A stretch of DNA of 64,000 nt from RYN-230 sp963793825 (GTDB taxonomy: Bacteria > Actinomycetota > Actinomycetes > Streptosporangiales > Streptosporangiaceae), in contig CAWCBE010000012.1 in the NCBI GenBank assembly GCA_963793825.1, positions 62,001 through 126,000 on the forward strand, given 5' to 3'. The position numbers and the translations under genes were made by a program. Within the stretch, counting starts at the first letter, position 1. Every line of letters starts with the position of its first letter. The notes under the pieces were generated by a model that made no database searches, was not told the DNA's origin, and saw only the letters and a list, made by a program, of their open reading frames with translations. Of this stretch, positions 25,707-34,608 are shown piece by piece.

Positions 25707-26024
25707 TCAGTTGGCGTGCGGCGCGGCCAGCACGTGCGCGATCCGGGCCGCAGCCGCGGCCAGGTCCGTGGCAGCCGCGATCCGCTCCGCCCAGGACCAC
25801 CAGAACCACCAGCTGCCGTCCTCGCAGCAGCCCGCGTACACGTCCTCGGCCAGTGCCGGTGCCGCCTCATTCACGATCCGCAGGCTGGGCACCCGGCCCG
25901 GCGGGGCCATCAGGTGACTGGTCATGCCGTGCCCGGCCAGCGCGGCCGCAAGCCGGTCCAGCTGGTCGGTGTATGCCTGATCCGGTGGAGACAGAGCGCT
26001 CGTCCGGTCAGCACCCATGACCAT
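25707..26024 (-). CDS. Hypothetical small protein divergent from XRE regulator
   Basis: 105 aa from the ATG at 26024 (GAGGTG 6 bp upstream). The sequence starts MVMGADRTSALSPPDQAYTD, then LDRLAAALAGHGMTSHLM, VPSLRIVNEAAPALAEDVYAG and SWWFWWSWAERIAAATDL. The Trp-rich block and paired helices look like a soluble domain, but I do not recognise the family. It is transcribed divergently from the XRE/DUF5753 gene, 69 bp away, which suggests the regulator controls it. The convergent DUF4439 gene ends 20 bp away. Confidence 0.65.
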   Translation of the reverse strand: MVMGADRTSALSPPDQAYTDQLDRLAAALAGHGMTSHLMAPPGRVPSLRIVNEAAPALAEDVYAGCCEDGSWWFWWSWAERIAAATDLAAAAARIAHVLAAPHAN

Positions 26025-26062
26025 GTAAATCACCTCTAGTAATCAGACGGTAGCTAAGAGTC

Positions 26063-26085
26063 CTCAGGTCAGGATGACGCCTGAG
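26063..26085. promoter_or_regulatory. Inverted repeat in the divergent promoter, candidate XRE operator
   Basis: CTCAGG (26063–26068) and CCTGAG (26080–26085) form a 6-bp inverted repeat with an 11-bp spacer in the 69-bp region between the divergent hypothetical and XRE genes. Position and symmetry suit a dimeric helix-turn-helix repressor; this is inference. Confidence 0.35.
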
Positions 26086-26093
26086 ATTGCTCT

Positions 26094-27029
26094 TTGCAAT
26101 ATGCATTCGGTATTTGGCTTGCCCTCGCAGGTGCCACACTGGAGGCATCGTCCCAGCGGGATGGAGGGATCCCGACGGCCACCCAGCAAAGCCCCACCGT
26201 CCGGCGCCGCAGGCTAGCCCTGGAATTGCGTAGATTCCGTGAGGCAGCCCGGCTGACCTGCGAAGAAGTCGCCGAGCACCTGGAATGCTCCATATCCAAG
26301 ATCAGCCGGATCGAGACCGGGCGGGTGTCGGTGTCCCCCAGGGACGTCCGCGACATGCTCGAACTTTACGGCGTGGCCGCCCCGCAGCGGGACAACCTGG
26401 TGCAACTGGCCCGGGAATCTCGGCAGAAGGGCTGGTGGCACGCGTACAGCGACGCGATCGAGCCGCGCTTCGCCACGTACATCGGGCTGGAAAGCGCCGC
26501 CTCGGAGATCCGGATCTACGAGGTGACCCTCATCCCGGGGTTGCTGCAGACCGAGGACTACGCGCGCGCGGTGATCGCGGCCGGGACCGTGGACGGCGGC
26601 CCGGGCGCAGTGGAGCGCATCGTCGCCTTCCGCATGGCCCGGCAGCCCACCGTGACCAGCGATGACCCTCCGCAGCTGTGGGCCGTGCTGGACGAGGCCG
26701 CGCTGCGCCGCCGGGTCGGCGGATCCGGGCTGATGCGACTGCAGCTGGAGCACCTGCTGGACCTGAGCCGCCTGCCGAACGTGGCGATCCAGGTGCTGCC
26801 GTTCGGCGCGGGCGCGCACCCGGCCATGGGCCGCCCGTTCGTGATCCTGGCCTTCCCCGAGCGGGCTGACCCGGACGTGGTCTACCTGGAGGACCTGACC
26901 AGCGCCCTCTACGTGGAGGATGTGAACGAGGTGGACCGCTACAACATGTTCTTCAACCACCTGCGCGCCACCGCGCTGTCTTTTGAGGAGTCGGCCGCCC
27001 TGATCACCTCGGTGATCAAAGACCTGTAG
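26094..27029 (+). CDS. XRE helix-turn-helix regulator with DUF5753 (Scr1-type)
   Basis: 311 aa counted from a TTG at 26094. The HTH (about 30–85) has LALELRRFREAARLTCEEVAEHLECSISKISRIETGR; DUF5753 follows (about 120–305: YEVTLIPGLLQTEDYARAV, LPNVAIQVLPFGAGAHPAMG, VVYLEDLTSALYVE). These regulators are abundant in Streptomyces and Streptosporangiales, usually beside DUF397 genes. The expected start (just before PTATQQSPTVRRRRL) lacks ATG, GTG or TTG: GGAGGG at 26163 is followed in frame by ATC CCG ACG. Either an upstream TTG or CTG is used or a base is wrong. It is divergent from a small hypothetical gene. Confidence 0.88.
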   Translation: MQYAFGIWLALAGATLEASSQRDGGIPTATQQSPTVRRRRLALELRRFREAARLTCEEVAEHLECSISKISRIETGRVSVSPRDVRDMLELYGVAAPQRDNLVQLARESRQKGWWHAYSDAIEPRFATYIGLESAASEIRIYEVTLIPGLLQTEDYARAVIAAGTVDGGPGAVERIVAFRMARQPTVTSDDPPQLWAVLDEAALRRRVGGSGLMRLQLEHLLDLSRLPNVAIQVLPFGAGAHPAMGRPFVILAFPERADPDVVYLEDLTSALYVEDVNEVDRYNMFFNHLRATALSFEESAALITSVIKDL

Positions 27030-27224
27030 CCGCCCGCCCAGATAGCGGCGCGGGGAGCGGCTCGGCGTGCAGCACGGTGAGCCGGGACACGGCACGGGTG
27101 AGGGCCACATAAAGCCGGTGCAGGCCGCGCGCCTCGGCCGCGGCGATGCGGGCCGGCTCCACCACGATGACGTGGTCGAACTCCAGGCCCTTGGCCATGG
27201 TGACCGGGACCACCAGCGACCCAC
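27016..27224 (-). pseudogene. C-terminal fragment of a UvrD/HelD-like helicase
   Basis: The minus strand encodes SLVVPVTMAKGLEFDHVIVVEP followed by RGLHRLYVALTRAVSRLTVLH, the last motifs of superfamily 1 helicases of the HelD type. Only about 65 residues are present, with no upstream helicase motifs; the homology stops abruptly at about 27225 where MFS sequence begins. The end overlaps the XRE 3' end on the opposite strand. Confidence 0.75.
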
Positions 27225-27425
27225 GGTGGCCTGCACGCCCCCCGCGCCGATGCCCTGCAGCATGCGGAACGCGATCAGGCTGACCATGTCCCAGGACGAG
27301 GCGCACAGCGCGGAACCGGCCGGAAGATGATGGTCCCGCCGATCAGCACCGGCTTGCGGCCCCACTGGTCGGCCCGCTGGCCCTGCACCGGGATCGTCAC
27401 CATCTGGGTCAGCAGTAGCCGGGCT
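27225..27425 (-). pseudogene. Internal fragment of an MFS drug transporter
   Basis: About 65 codons with MVTIPVQGQRADQWGRKPVLIGGTIIF, SALCASSWDMVSL and AFRMLQGIGAGGVQA, which match transmembrane helices 2–4 of DHA2-type MFS exporters, including the motif A region (GxxxDxxGRKP-like). There is one frameshift near 27310. The fragment is cut at both ends: helicase sequence follows and sugar-permease sequence precedes it. Confidence 0.75.
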
Positions 27426-27499
27426 GGACGGAGGGCTGGGCCAGGGCGGTCATCCAGCGGCAGCCTACGACAAAACGGACGCTCGCTTCGTTCCGGCCC

Positions 27500-28020
27500 G
27501 CGGCCGGAACGGATCAGCGGCTGGCGCGGCGCCGGGCCCGGCGGGCCAGCGCGTCCGCGCTCACCGCGGCCAGCAGCACCTGCGCGAAGACCAGGTCCTG
27601 TGCGGCCGCGCTCATCCCGAGCAGGTAGATGCCGTTGTAGATGGCCGCGATGACGAGGCCGCCGAGCACCCCGTCCAGCGGCTTGCCGCCCGCGGAACAG
27701 GCTGGTTCCGCCGATCACCGCGGCGGCCACCGCGTACAGCACGAGGGCCGCCCCGTCCCTGCCCGACGATACTGAACGCAACTCCGACGCGTAAATGATC
27801 CCGGCCACGCCGGCGGTGAGCCCGGCCAGTGCGAAGGCCGCCGTCCGGACCCGGGCCAGGCTGACGCCCGCCCGGCGGGCCGCCTACGCGTTGCTGCCGA
27901 TCGCGTGCACGTCCCGGCCGAACCTGGTCCGGTTGAGCAGGAAGGACCAGGTCAACAGGACGCCCAAGACGATCAGGACCACGTCAGCTGGCCGCCGTGC
28001 GGTTCCCGGGGCCTGGTCAT
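27500..28020 (-). pseudogene. Sugar ABC transporter permease (RbsC/XylH type), truncated and interrupted
   Basis: In several frames the minus strand encodes VVLIVLGVLLTWSFLLNRTR, FGRDVHAIGSNA, an in-frame TAG, AARRAGVSLARVRTAAFALAGL, GIIYASELRSVSSGRDGAAL and the reconstructed GVLGGLVIAAIYNGIYLLG. This is the C-terminal half of a ribose/xylose-type permease; the TAG stands where relatives have a GAG (NAEAARRAG). An ATG at 28020 overlaps the response regulator stop (ATGA) and starts MTRPREP, but about 200 residues that should follow are missing. I infer a coupled permease gene that suffered an internal deletion plus point damage, or a misassembly. Confidence 0.7.
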
Positions 28021-28712
28021 GTCGTGGCGAAGCGGTAGCCGGATCGCGGCTCGGTGATGAACAGCGGCGCGTCACCGGCTCGCTCCAGCTTGGCGCGCAG
28101 CCGGCCCACGTAGACCCGGGTGTACTCGGTCTGCGTCTCGTATCCCGGGCCCCACACCCGGCGCAGCAGCGTGGCATGGGTGAGCAGCTGACCGGGGCTG
28201 ATCGCGAACTGGCGGAGCAGCGCGAACTCGGTCGGGGTGAGGTGGACCAGCGTGCCGTCCTTGGTGACCCGGCGGCGCTCCAGGTCGATCTCCACGTCAC
28301 CAACGCGGACCACGCGCGGCTCAGGCGGCCGTCGGCCGAGGGCTTGCTGCGCCGGAGCGTGGCGTTGATCCGGGCCAGCAGTTCCTCGATGCCGAACGGC
28401 TTGGTCATGTAGTCGTCGGCGCCGAGGTTGAGCGCGCGGACCTTGTCGGTCTCGGCACGCCGGGCGGACAGCACGATGATGCCGGCACCGGATTCCTGGC
28501 GGATCTCCCGGCACAGCTCGAAGCCGTCCCGGCCGGGCAGCATCAGGTCGAGCAGGACCACATCGAGCGGGCGCTCGGCGAGCACCTCGCCGACCCCGGT
28601 CCCGTCCTTGGACACGATGACGTCGTAGCCGCGGGCGGCGAGGTTCGACCCGGACCAGGTCAACGATGTTCTGGTCGTCTTCCACGATGAGGACGACCGT
28701 TTTGTCAGCCAC
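28017..28712 (-). CDS. OmpR/PhoB-type response regulator (two frameshifts)
   Basis: The receiver domain (VVLIVEDDQNIVDLV, VVLLDLMLPGRDGFELC with the phospho-acceptor Asp, IIVLSARRAETDKV, GADDYMTKPFG) and the winged-helix output domain (GTLVHLTPTEFALLRQFAISPGQLLTHATLLRRVWG, YVGRLRAKLE, ITEPRSGYRF) are complete, but single-base shifts near 28645 and 28330 break the frame. Total length of about 231 aa is normal; the closest known type is KdpE. The GTG at 28712 overlaps the kinase stop. It is the obvious partner of the upstream ABC–kinase fusion and should bind DNA when phosphorylated. Both domains are conserved, so the shifts may be sequencing errors. Confidence 0.82.
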   Translation of the reverse strand: MADKTVVLIVEDDQNIVDLVRVEPRRPRLRRHRVQGRDRGRRGARRAPARCGPARPDAARPGRLRAVPGDPPGIRCRHHRAVRPACRDRQGPRAQPRRRRLHDQAVRHRGTAGPDQRHAPAQQALGRRPPEPRVVRVGDVEIDLERRRVTKDGTLVHLTPTEFALLRQFAISPGQLLTHATLLRRVWGPGYETQTEYTRVYVGRLRAKLERAGDAPLFITEPRSGYRFATT

Positions 28713-31067
28713 CACGCATCTCCTCCGGTTCCTCCACCACGCTCCAGGATGCCCCGGCAGGCCCGGCCGCGGGTCCCGGCGACCTCCGTGGTGCCGCGAA
28801 CCGCGGCACGAAGATCCGTTCGGTGGGCCCCGGCGGGATGCCTGTCCCGTAGTCGGTGACTTCCAACTCGGCCCAGCCCGGGGCGGCCGCGCGGCGGACG
28901 GTGACGTCGGCGCCCCGGGCGGACGCGCCATGGCTCGCGGCGTTCTCCAGCAGGTTCACGAAGACCTGCTCCAGCCGGTCGTGGTCGGCCCAGAGCGGCT
29001 CCACCCCCGGCTCCACCTGGAGGCGCGGCCCGGGCCCGGGCTTGCCGGACAGGCAGTGCGCCGCGGCCCACCACCAGGGCAGGTCGCACCAGTCCCGTTG
29101 CAGCCGGAGCAGGCCGGACTCGATCGCGGTGGAGTCCCAGGTCGCCGACCAGCCGTTCCATCCGGGCCGACTCGGCGGCGATGGACCCGAGGAAGCGCCG
29201 GGTAAACTCCGGATTCCAGGTCAGGTCGGCTGGCACAGTGTGGAGGCGTAGCCGTGGATGGCGGTCAGCGGGGTGCAGCCCATGGCTGAGCGAGGACAGC
29301 ATGTCCCGCTGGATGCTCTGACCGGCGCAGTGCCGCGGCCTCCTGCCGAGCCGCCTCCAGCGCCTGGCGCTCGATGGCCAGGGCGAGCGACCGGCTGGCG
29401 TCGTCGAGCAGTTCCAGTGCGTCCGCGGTGATCGCGGTGCCCGGGACCCAGCGGGCGGCGAGCGCCCCCCGCTGGCCGGGCAGCCGCAGCGACACGGCGG
29501 CCAGCCCGGGCCCGGCCAGCCGGGCGGGCACCGGGTCCTCCCCGGCCAGCACCGCGCCGGCCGCCGCCCGCAGGTGCACCCGCGCCTGCGGGGACCCGGC
29601 CCCGAGGTACCGGTGCGCCACCGAGCGGAACTCCCCCGCGCCGCCATCGCCGGTGATCACCGCGGCCGCGTCGGCGCCGAGGCCGTCCAGCAGCGCGAGC
29701 AGGGCGATCTCCAGGCCGCCGTTCAGCCGCTCCGGCCCGGCGAGCGTCTTCAGCGACCCGCGTAGCGACTCCAGCACCCGGTTGCGCCGGGACACCTCGG
29801 TCAGCAGCCGCTCCCGCTCGATCGCGGAGGCCGCGTAGCGCAGGTAGCTGGTGGCCAGCTCCAGCCGCTCGGGCGCCGGGTTGCCCGGGGACGCCGCGTA
29901 GCCGGACACGGTGCCGAGCACGCCGCCGCTGCCCACGATCGGGGCGGCCCAGGCACCGCGGACCCCGGACGCGGCGGCCGCCGCCATCCCCGCCTGCCAG
30001 GCCGGGCTGGCCAGCAGGTCGTCCAGCACGACCACCGCCCCGCCCGCGTCGGCCAGCCCGGCCGGGCCGCCGTCCGCGCCGACCGGCAGGGCGGCGTTGA
30101 CCGCGAGCGGTTCGCAGGGCAGCCCGGTGGCGGCCAGCCGGCGCAGCACCGGCTGGTCCCCGCTCGTCTCCAGCAGGTGGACACAGAGCATGTCCTGGTC
30201 CAGGGCGCCCGCCACGGCCGAGACGATCAGCGGCAGCGACGCGGCCGGCTCGGCCTCGGACAGCTGGTCGGCCAGGCTCTGCAGCCGCCGGATCTGGCGG
30301 CTGGCGATGGAATCGACCTCCACCCCGGACATGAGCGCGACGACGTCGCTGCGCTGCACCTCCACCGGGGTAACGTCGGCCACCACCGCGCCGTCCCGGA
30401 GCACCACGATCCGGTCGGCCAGCGCGAAGACCTGTTCCAGGTCGTGCGAGGCGAGCAGCACGCTGGCGCCCGCCTCCCGGGTCTCCCGCAAGATGGACTC
30501 CACCCGCGCCGTCTCCGGCACGCCGAGGCAGGCGGTCGGCTCGTCCAGCATCAGCAGCCGCGGCGGCGTGAGCAGCGCACGGGCCAGCGCCACCAGCTGC
30601 CGCTGCCCCCGGGAGAGCACCCGCAGCGGCACATCCAGGTGCAGTCCCGCGGCGCCCGCGCGGTGCAGCACGGCGGCGGCCTCCACGCGCATGGCCGACT
30701 CCGACAGCACCCACCGGCCGGGGCGGCCCAGGAGGATGTTGGCCCCCGCGTCCAGGTCATCGCACAGCCCGTGCTCCTGCCAGACCGTCTCCACGCCGGC
30801 CCGGCGGACCGCGGCCGGGCGGCCCGGCATCGGCCGCCCGGCGAACAGCACCTCCGTGCCGTCGGCGTCCAGGACGCCGGCGATGGTACCGATCAGGGTG
30901 GACTTGCCGGCCCCGTTGCCGCCGGCCACGGCCACGATCTTCCCCGGCCCGACCTGGAGGCTGACGCCGCTGAGCACGGTGAGCGGCCCGAAGCACTTAG
31001 TGAGGCCCCGGACCTCCAGCAGCGCGGCCCGCTCCCCGGGCAGCGCAGGCCGGCGGACCCAGCTCAC
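28705..31067 (-). CDS. ABC-transporter ATPase fused to GAF–GAF–histidine kinase
   Basis: From a GTG at 31067. Residues 16–245 are a complete sugar-type ABC ATPase: Walker A GGNGAGKSTL (49–58), Q-loop TVWQEHG, signature LSRGQRQ (151–157, canonical LSGGQ), Walker B LLMLDEPT, H-loop LLASHDL. Two GAF-like regions follow (about 260–410, 420–565; VCVHLLETSGDQPVL, GAWAAPIVGSGGVLGTV, AAVITGDG). After a frameshift near 29310 come HisKA LSSLSHGLRTPLTAIHGYAS and HATPase DRLEQVFVNLLENAASHG, TDYGTGIPPGPTERIF; the glycine-rich end is eroded by more shifts. The gene is 7 bp downstream of the ProA-like gene and overlaps the response regulator. The inferred role is a transporter ATPase acting as a sensor kinase. 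Confidence 0.8.
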
Positions 31068-31073
31068 CAGCGC

Positions 31074-32316
31074 TCACTCAGCGGGGGTGACGACGTACTG
31101 CCGGAGGCACAGGTCGTGGAAGGTCACCGGGCCGCGCGGGCCGGGCACGTGGTCCACGTTGATACCCGGTCTCCGGGACCCCGCGGAGCTTGAAGCCGTC
31201 GAGCAGCCGGGTGCTGGCGTTCCAGAACGCGCCCGTGCCGCGGTAGGCGGCCAGGAACTCGCGGGCCGCGGCCGGGTCGGCGGTGACGATGCTGGCGGCC
31301 AGGCCGGAGGTGGCGGCATTGGCCAGCCCGGCCGCGGCCGCCGGGCCGTCCGCCGGGGCCACGGTCACCGTGGCCTCGTGGCCGGTGTCCAGCGCCCACT
31401 CGTGGCCCAGCGGGTGCGCGTGCGGCGGCAGCGCGGCCGCGATGCCGCGCTCCGCGCAGCGCGGCCATGGCCAGGTCCAGCAGCTCGTCCCAGGCGTCAG
31501 CGCTGATCAGCAGCAGGTTCAGCCGGTTGCACACGCCGAGCCGGTCCAGGCTCGCGGTGATGATCTCCCTGGCCAGCGCCGGGTCGGCGGCCCGGTCCAG
31601 GTAGAGCACGCCGCCGCCGTCCGCGTGCGCCAGCGTGCGCACCCCGTGGCGGGCGGCCTCGGCGGCCAGCGCTGCGGGTCGTCTCCCCGCTGCCGCGCAG
31701 GATGACCAGCGGGATCAGGCCCGGCTGGCGGACCAGCTCCACGGCGGCCGCCCGGTCAGCGGACCGGACCAGCTGGAGCGCACCCGGGTCGAGGCCGGCC
31801 GCGGCCGCCGGCCGGGGCGATCACCTCGTCGGCGAGCGCCGACGCGGACCGCAGCGCGGCGCCCCCGGTACGCAGCACCCCGGCGTTACGGGACTTGAGC
31901 AGCTGTGAGGCGACATCGACGGTGACGTTCGGCCGGGCCTCGAAGTTGGCGCCGATGACGCCGACCGGCACCCGGCGCTCGGCGAGCCGCAGGCCACCCG
32001 GGCAGATCGCCGGCCGGGGTCAGTCTCGGGCGGGAACGGGGCCTCGGCGAGCAGGCCCAGCTGGGGGGCCATGTCGCCGATCCGGGCGTCGTCCAGCCGC
32101 AGCCGGTCCAGCAGGCCGCGGCCCAGCCCGGCCTGCTTCGCCGTCGGCCATGTCCGCGGCGTTGGCCGCCAGCATCTCCGCGGCCCGCTCGGGGAGCAGC
32201 GCGGCCATGCCGCGCAGCGCGGCGTTGATGACCTCGTCCGGGGCCTGGGCCAGGCCGGCCGCGCCGGCCTGGGCCGCCTCGCCGCCGGCGATGACTGCTT
32301 TCTGTGCGTCTGACAC
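31074..32316 (-). CDS. ProA-like glutamate-5-semialdehyde dehydrogenase (frameshifted)
   Basis: Pieces in all three frames give one protein of about 412 aa. From the GTG at 32316: VSDAQKAVIAGGEAAQAG, LLPERAAEMLAANAADMAD, GLLDRLRLDDARIGDMA, PVGVIGANFEARPNVTVDVASQLLKS, ELVRQPGLIPLVILRGSGET, LDRLGVCNRLNLLLIS (catalytic Cys) and FWNASTRLLDGFKLRGVPETGI. This order matches gamma-glutamyl phosphate reductase, the second step of proline synthesis, though substitutions in the core motifs suggest a divergent paralogue. At least five single-base shifts occur (near 32145, 32010, 31810, 31680, 31455 and 31175). Just upstream of the ABC–kinase fusion, so possibly one transcript. Confidence 0.75.
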
Positions 32317-32423
32317 GCCTGCAGAGCCGTATACAAACCCGGCCGCGCCCAGCAGTATCCGCGGCGCCAGCCCGCCCGTGGCCCTCGCCGGCCTGCCGCC
32401 GGGGCGAGCAGCCTCGCGGCAGC

Positions 32424-33450
32424 TCAGCCGGCCGGCGCTCGCCAGGACCAGTGGAAGCCGACCACCGACCGTTCCACGGACCGCAGGTAACGGTGCACCG
32501 AGTGCTCGGGTCCAGGGTGACCACCTCCTGCTCGAGGACGCTCCCCTCGACCCCGTCCCAGACGGCCCACCAGATCGCGGCGGGCAGCGCCCGGGATCGA
32601 ACTCGATCCGCATGTCGAAGTTCTCCAGCGTGCCCATGACCGCGCGCCGGTACTCGCGCTCCTCCGGGTCGTCGGGGTTCCCGTCGTAGTGGTAGGACGT
32701 CCAGTACTCCAGGGTGTGCGTCTCGCCGAGGCCGAGACAGCGGGTCAGCGGGATGTCGGTCGACATAGGCGTCACCGATCTGGCGGAGCGGGCCGGGCGC
32801 CCCGGCGCAGCCCTGGCCCGAGCTCGAGGGTGACCGCGTTCGTGTCGTAGAGGTACGGAATCCGGTCCAGGCCGTCGGTCGACGGCCTCGACCACCTGGA
32901 GCGTCCGGGTCCGGGAAAGCCTGCCGGTCACCGCCGATGTAGACGTGGTCATGCAGGGATACGGTCTGGTGACGGCGCGGTCCCAGCACGCCGGCCACCT
33001 CGCGGCGCGTGACCGGAGCGCATCGCCCGCGGCCCGGCCAGCACCATGATCCGGCCGTTGCCGCCCCACAGCCGCCACAGCCGGTCCGCCTCCTGCGGGG
33101 TGAAGCCGAAGGCGGCGACGAACAGCTCGAGCGTGGCCCGGCTCAGCAGGCGGCCGGAGAGCGCGCGGCCGACGGTGTCCTTGAGCTGATGCGGCAGCAC
33201 GTCGGAGCTGCCGCCGGCCCGCGGCGCGTGCCACAGGTAGTGCGCGAGCACGTTCGGCGACGGCGAGGTGATTGATGGCACCTGGCCGGGTGCGCTCCGC
33301 GCGCAATTCCCACAGCTGCCGGTAGCGGCCCGGGCGCAGCAGTAATTCGCGCAGGTAGCGGCCGGCGGCCTGACGGCCCGCGGCAAGCTGGGTTCGGTCA
33401 CCAGACGGCTCAATCCGCTCTTTGCGAACTTACTGCGAATTATGCGCTCT
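32424..33450 (-). CDS. Conserved actinobacterial hypothetical protein (frameshifted)
   Basis: Minus-strand segments that read as one protein: SKFAKSGLSRLVTEPSLPRAV, LWELRAERTRPGAINHLAVAE, WHAPRAGGSSDVLPHQLKDTVGRALSGRLLSRATLELFVAAFGFTPQEADRLWRLWGG, VSLHDHVYIGGDR, LGLGETHTLEYWTSYHYDGNP, MGTLENFDMRIEFDPG, AIWWAVWDGVEGSVLEQEVV and VHRYLRSVERSVVGFHWSW. I recognise this as a conserved family of actinomycetes without known function; the N-terminal half looks like an all-helical, regulator-like region. Five or more single-base shifts break it. No ATG or GTG is in frame near the N-terminus, so the start is approximate. The pattern of shifts with intact conserved blocks fits sequencing error better than decay. 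Confidence 0.55.
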
Positions 33451-33651
33451 AGCCTACGACGCAGATCTCGCCGGAGGGGATGTTGGGCTAGGGCGGGAGG
33501 CGACAGGGGGACCGGGGGGGCGGACCGCCGCAAGCGGGCCCGCCCCTTCCCGGGCTCTCCCGGATGTCGCCCTGGTCGCCTCGCCCCGGCGTTTTGCCAT
33601 GCCCGCCCGGCAGGCCGGTCTCGGTGCCCCAGGCCAGCCCGCAGCTGCGCC

Positions 33652-33714
33652 CGCTCAGAACAGCACCGAGGCCCGCTCAGAAAGACCGAGGCGCCGCTCA
33701 GAACAGCACCGAGG
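33652..33714. repeat. Three tandem copies of the GNAT gene 3' end
   Basis: On the minus strand the last codons and stop of the GNAT gene (TCG GTG CTG TTC TGA) lie at 33695–33714; a shortened copy with TGA occupies 33674–33691 and a third, matching the first, 33652–33671. Period is about 21 bp. The remaining 33451–33651 holds no gene. Confidence 0.9.
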
Positions 33715-34578
33715 TCAGCGTCGCGACCTCGGTGAACCCCACCTTGCGGTAGGCCGCCCGCGCGGGCCTGTTGAAATCGTTGACGTACAGGGACACCACG
33801 GGCGCCAGGGACTGCAGCGCCTCGGTCACCAGGGCCGCCATCCCGGCCGCCGCGAGCCCGCGGCCGCGCAGCTCGGGCCGGACCCAGACGCCCTGCACCT
33901 GGCAGGCGTACGGGGTGACCGCGCCGATCTCGGCCTTGAACATCACCTGGCCGTCCTCGATCCGGGCGAAGGCGCGGCCCGAGCGAGATCAGCTCGGCGA
34001 CCCGGGCCCGGTAGGCGGCGCCGCCGTCCGGTCCCAGCGGGGAGATCCCGACTTCTTCGGTGAACATCGCCACCGACGCGGGCAGCAGCACGTCCAGCTC
34101 GTGCGGCCGGACCCGGCGGAGCTGCGGGTCGGCCGGGACGCGGGGCGGCTCGGAGATGGCCATCACCGGCTGCCTGTCGCTGATCTCCCGGGGCTGCCCC
34201 CAGTACGGGCGGAGCAGGTCCCAGAACGCCGACCGCCTCGGCCGGGCCCACGATGGACGAGCAGCGCCTGCCCTGCAGCCGGGCCCGGCCGGCGAAGGCG
34301 GTCACCGCGGCCGGGGCGGCCGACACCGGGACCAGGTTCGCCCCCGCGTAGCAGGCGGAGACGAGCTTCCCGCCCGGGACGTAGCCCCACATCTGGCCGC
34401 CCAGCCGGACCGGGTCGAGCCCGGCCTCGTGCACCCGGGAGCTGACGAAGACGTTCACCACGGGGTCGCGGTCACACAGGTCCAGTACGTCATCGCGATC
34501 GCGGTCAGTGAGCAGGCGCAGCGACGAGGACCTCAGCGCCTTGGTGCGCAGCACCCTCCCAGAGTAGCGGGCTGTCAC
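33698..34578 (-). CDS. GNAT acetyltransferase with DUF4081 (frameshifted)
   Basis: The N-terminal DUF4081 part (about 10–110) has LLTDRDRDDVLDLCDRDPVVNVFVSSRVHEAGLDP and GGQMWGYVPGG; the C-terminal GNAT fold (about 150–290) has the acetyl-CoA loop VWVRPELRGRGLAAAGMAAL and YVNDFNRPARAAYRKVGF. This combination is the protein normally encoded next to ispG in actinobacteria (Rv2867c type). Two or three base shifts near 34235 and 33975 break the frame. Start is uncertain between a GTG at 34578 and a GTG at 34554. Here it is separated from ispG by about 6.3 kb of inserted genes. Its substrate is not known. Confidence 0.8.
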
Positions 34579-34608
34579 CCTGCCGCCCGCCGGTCGGCCG
34601 GTCAGCCG

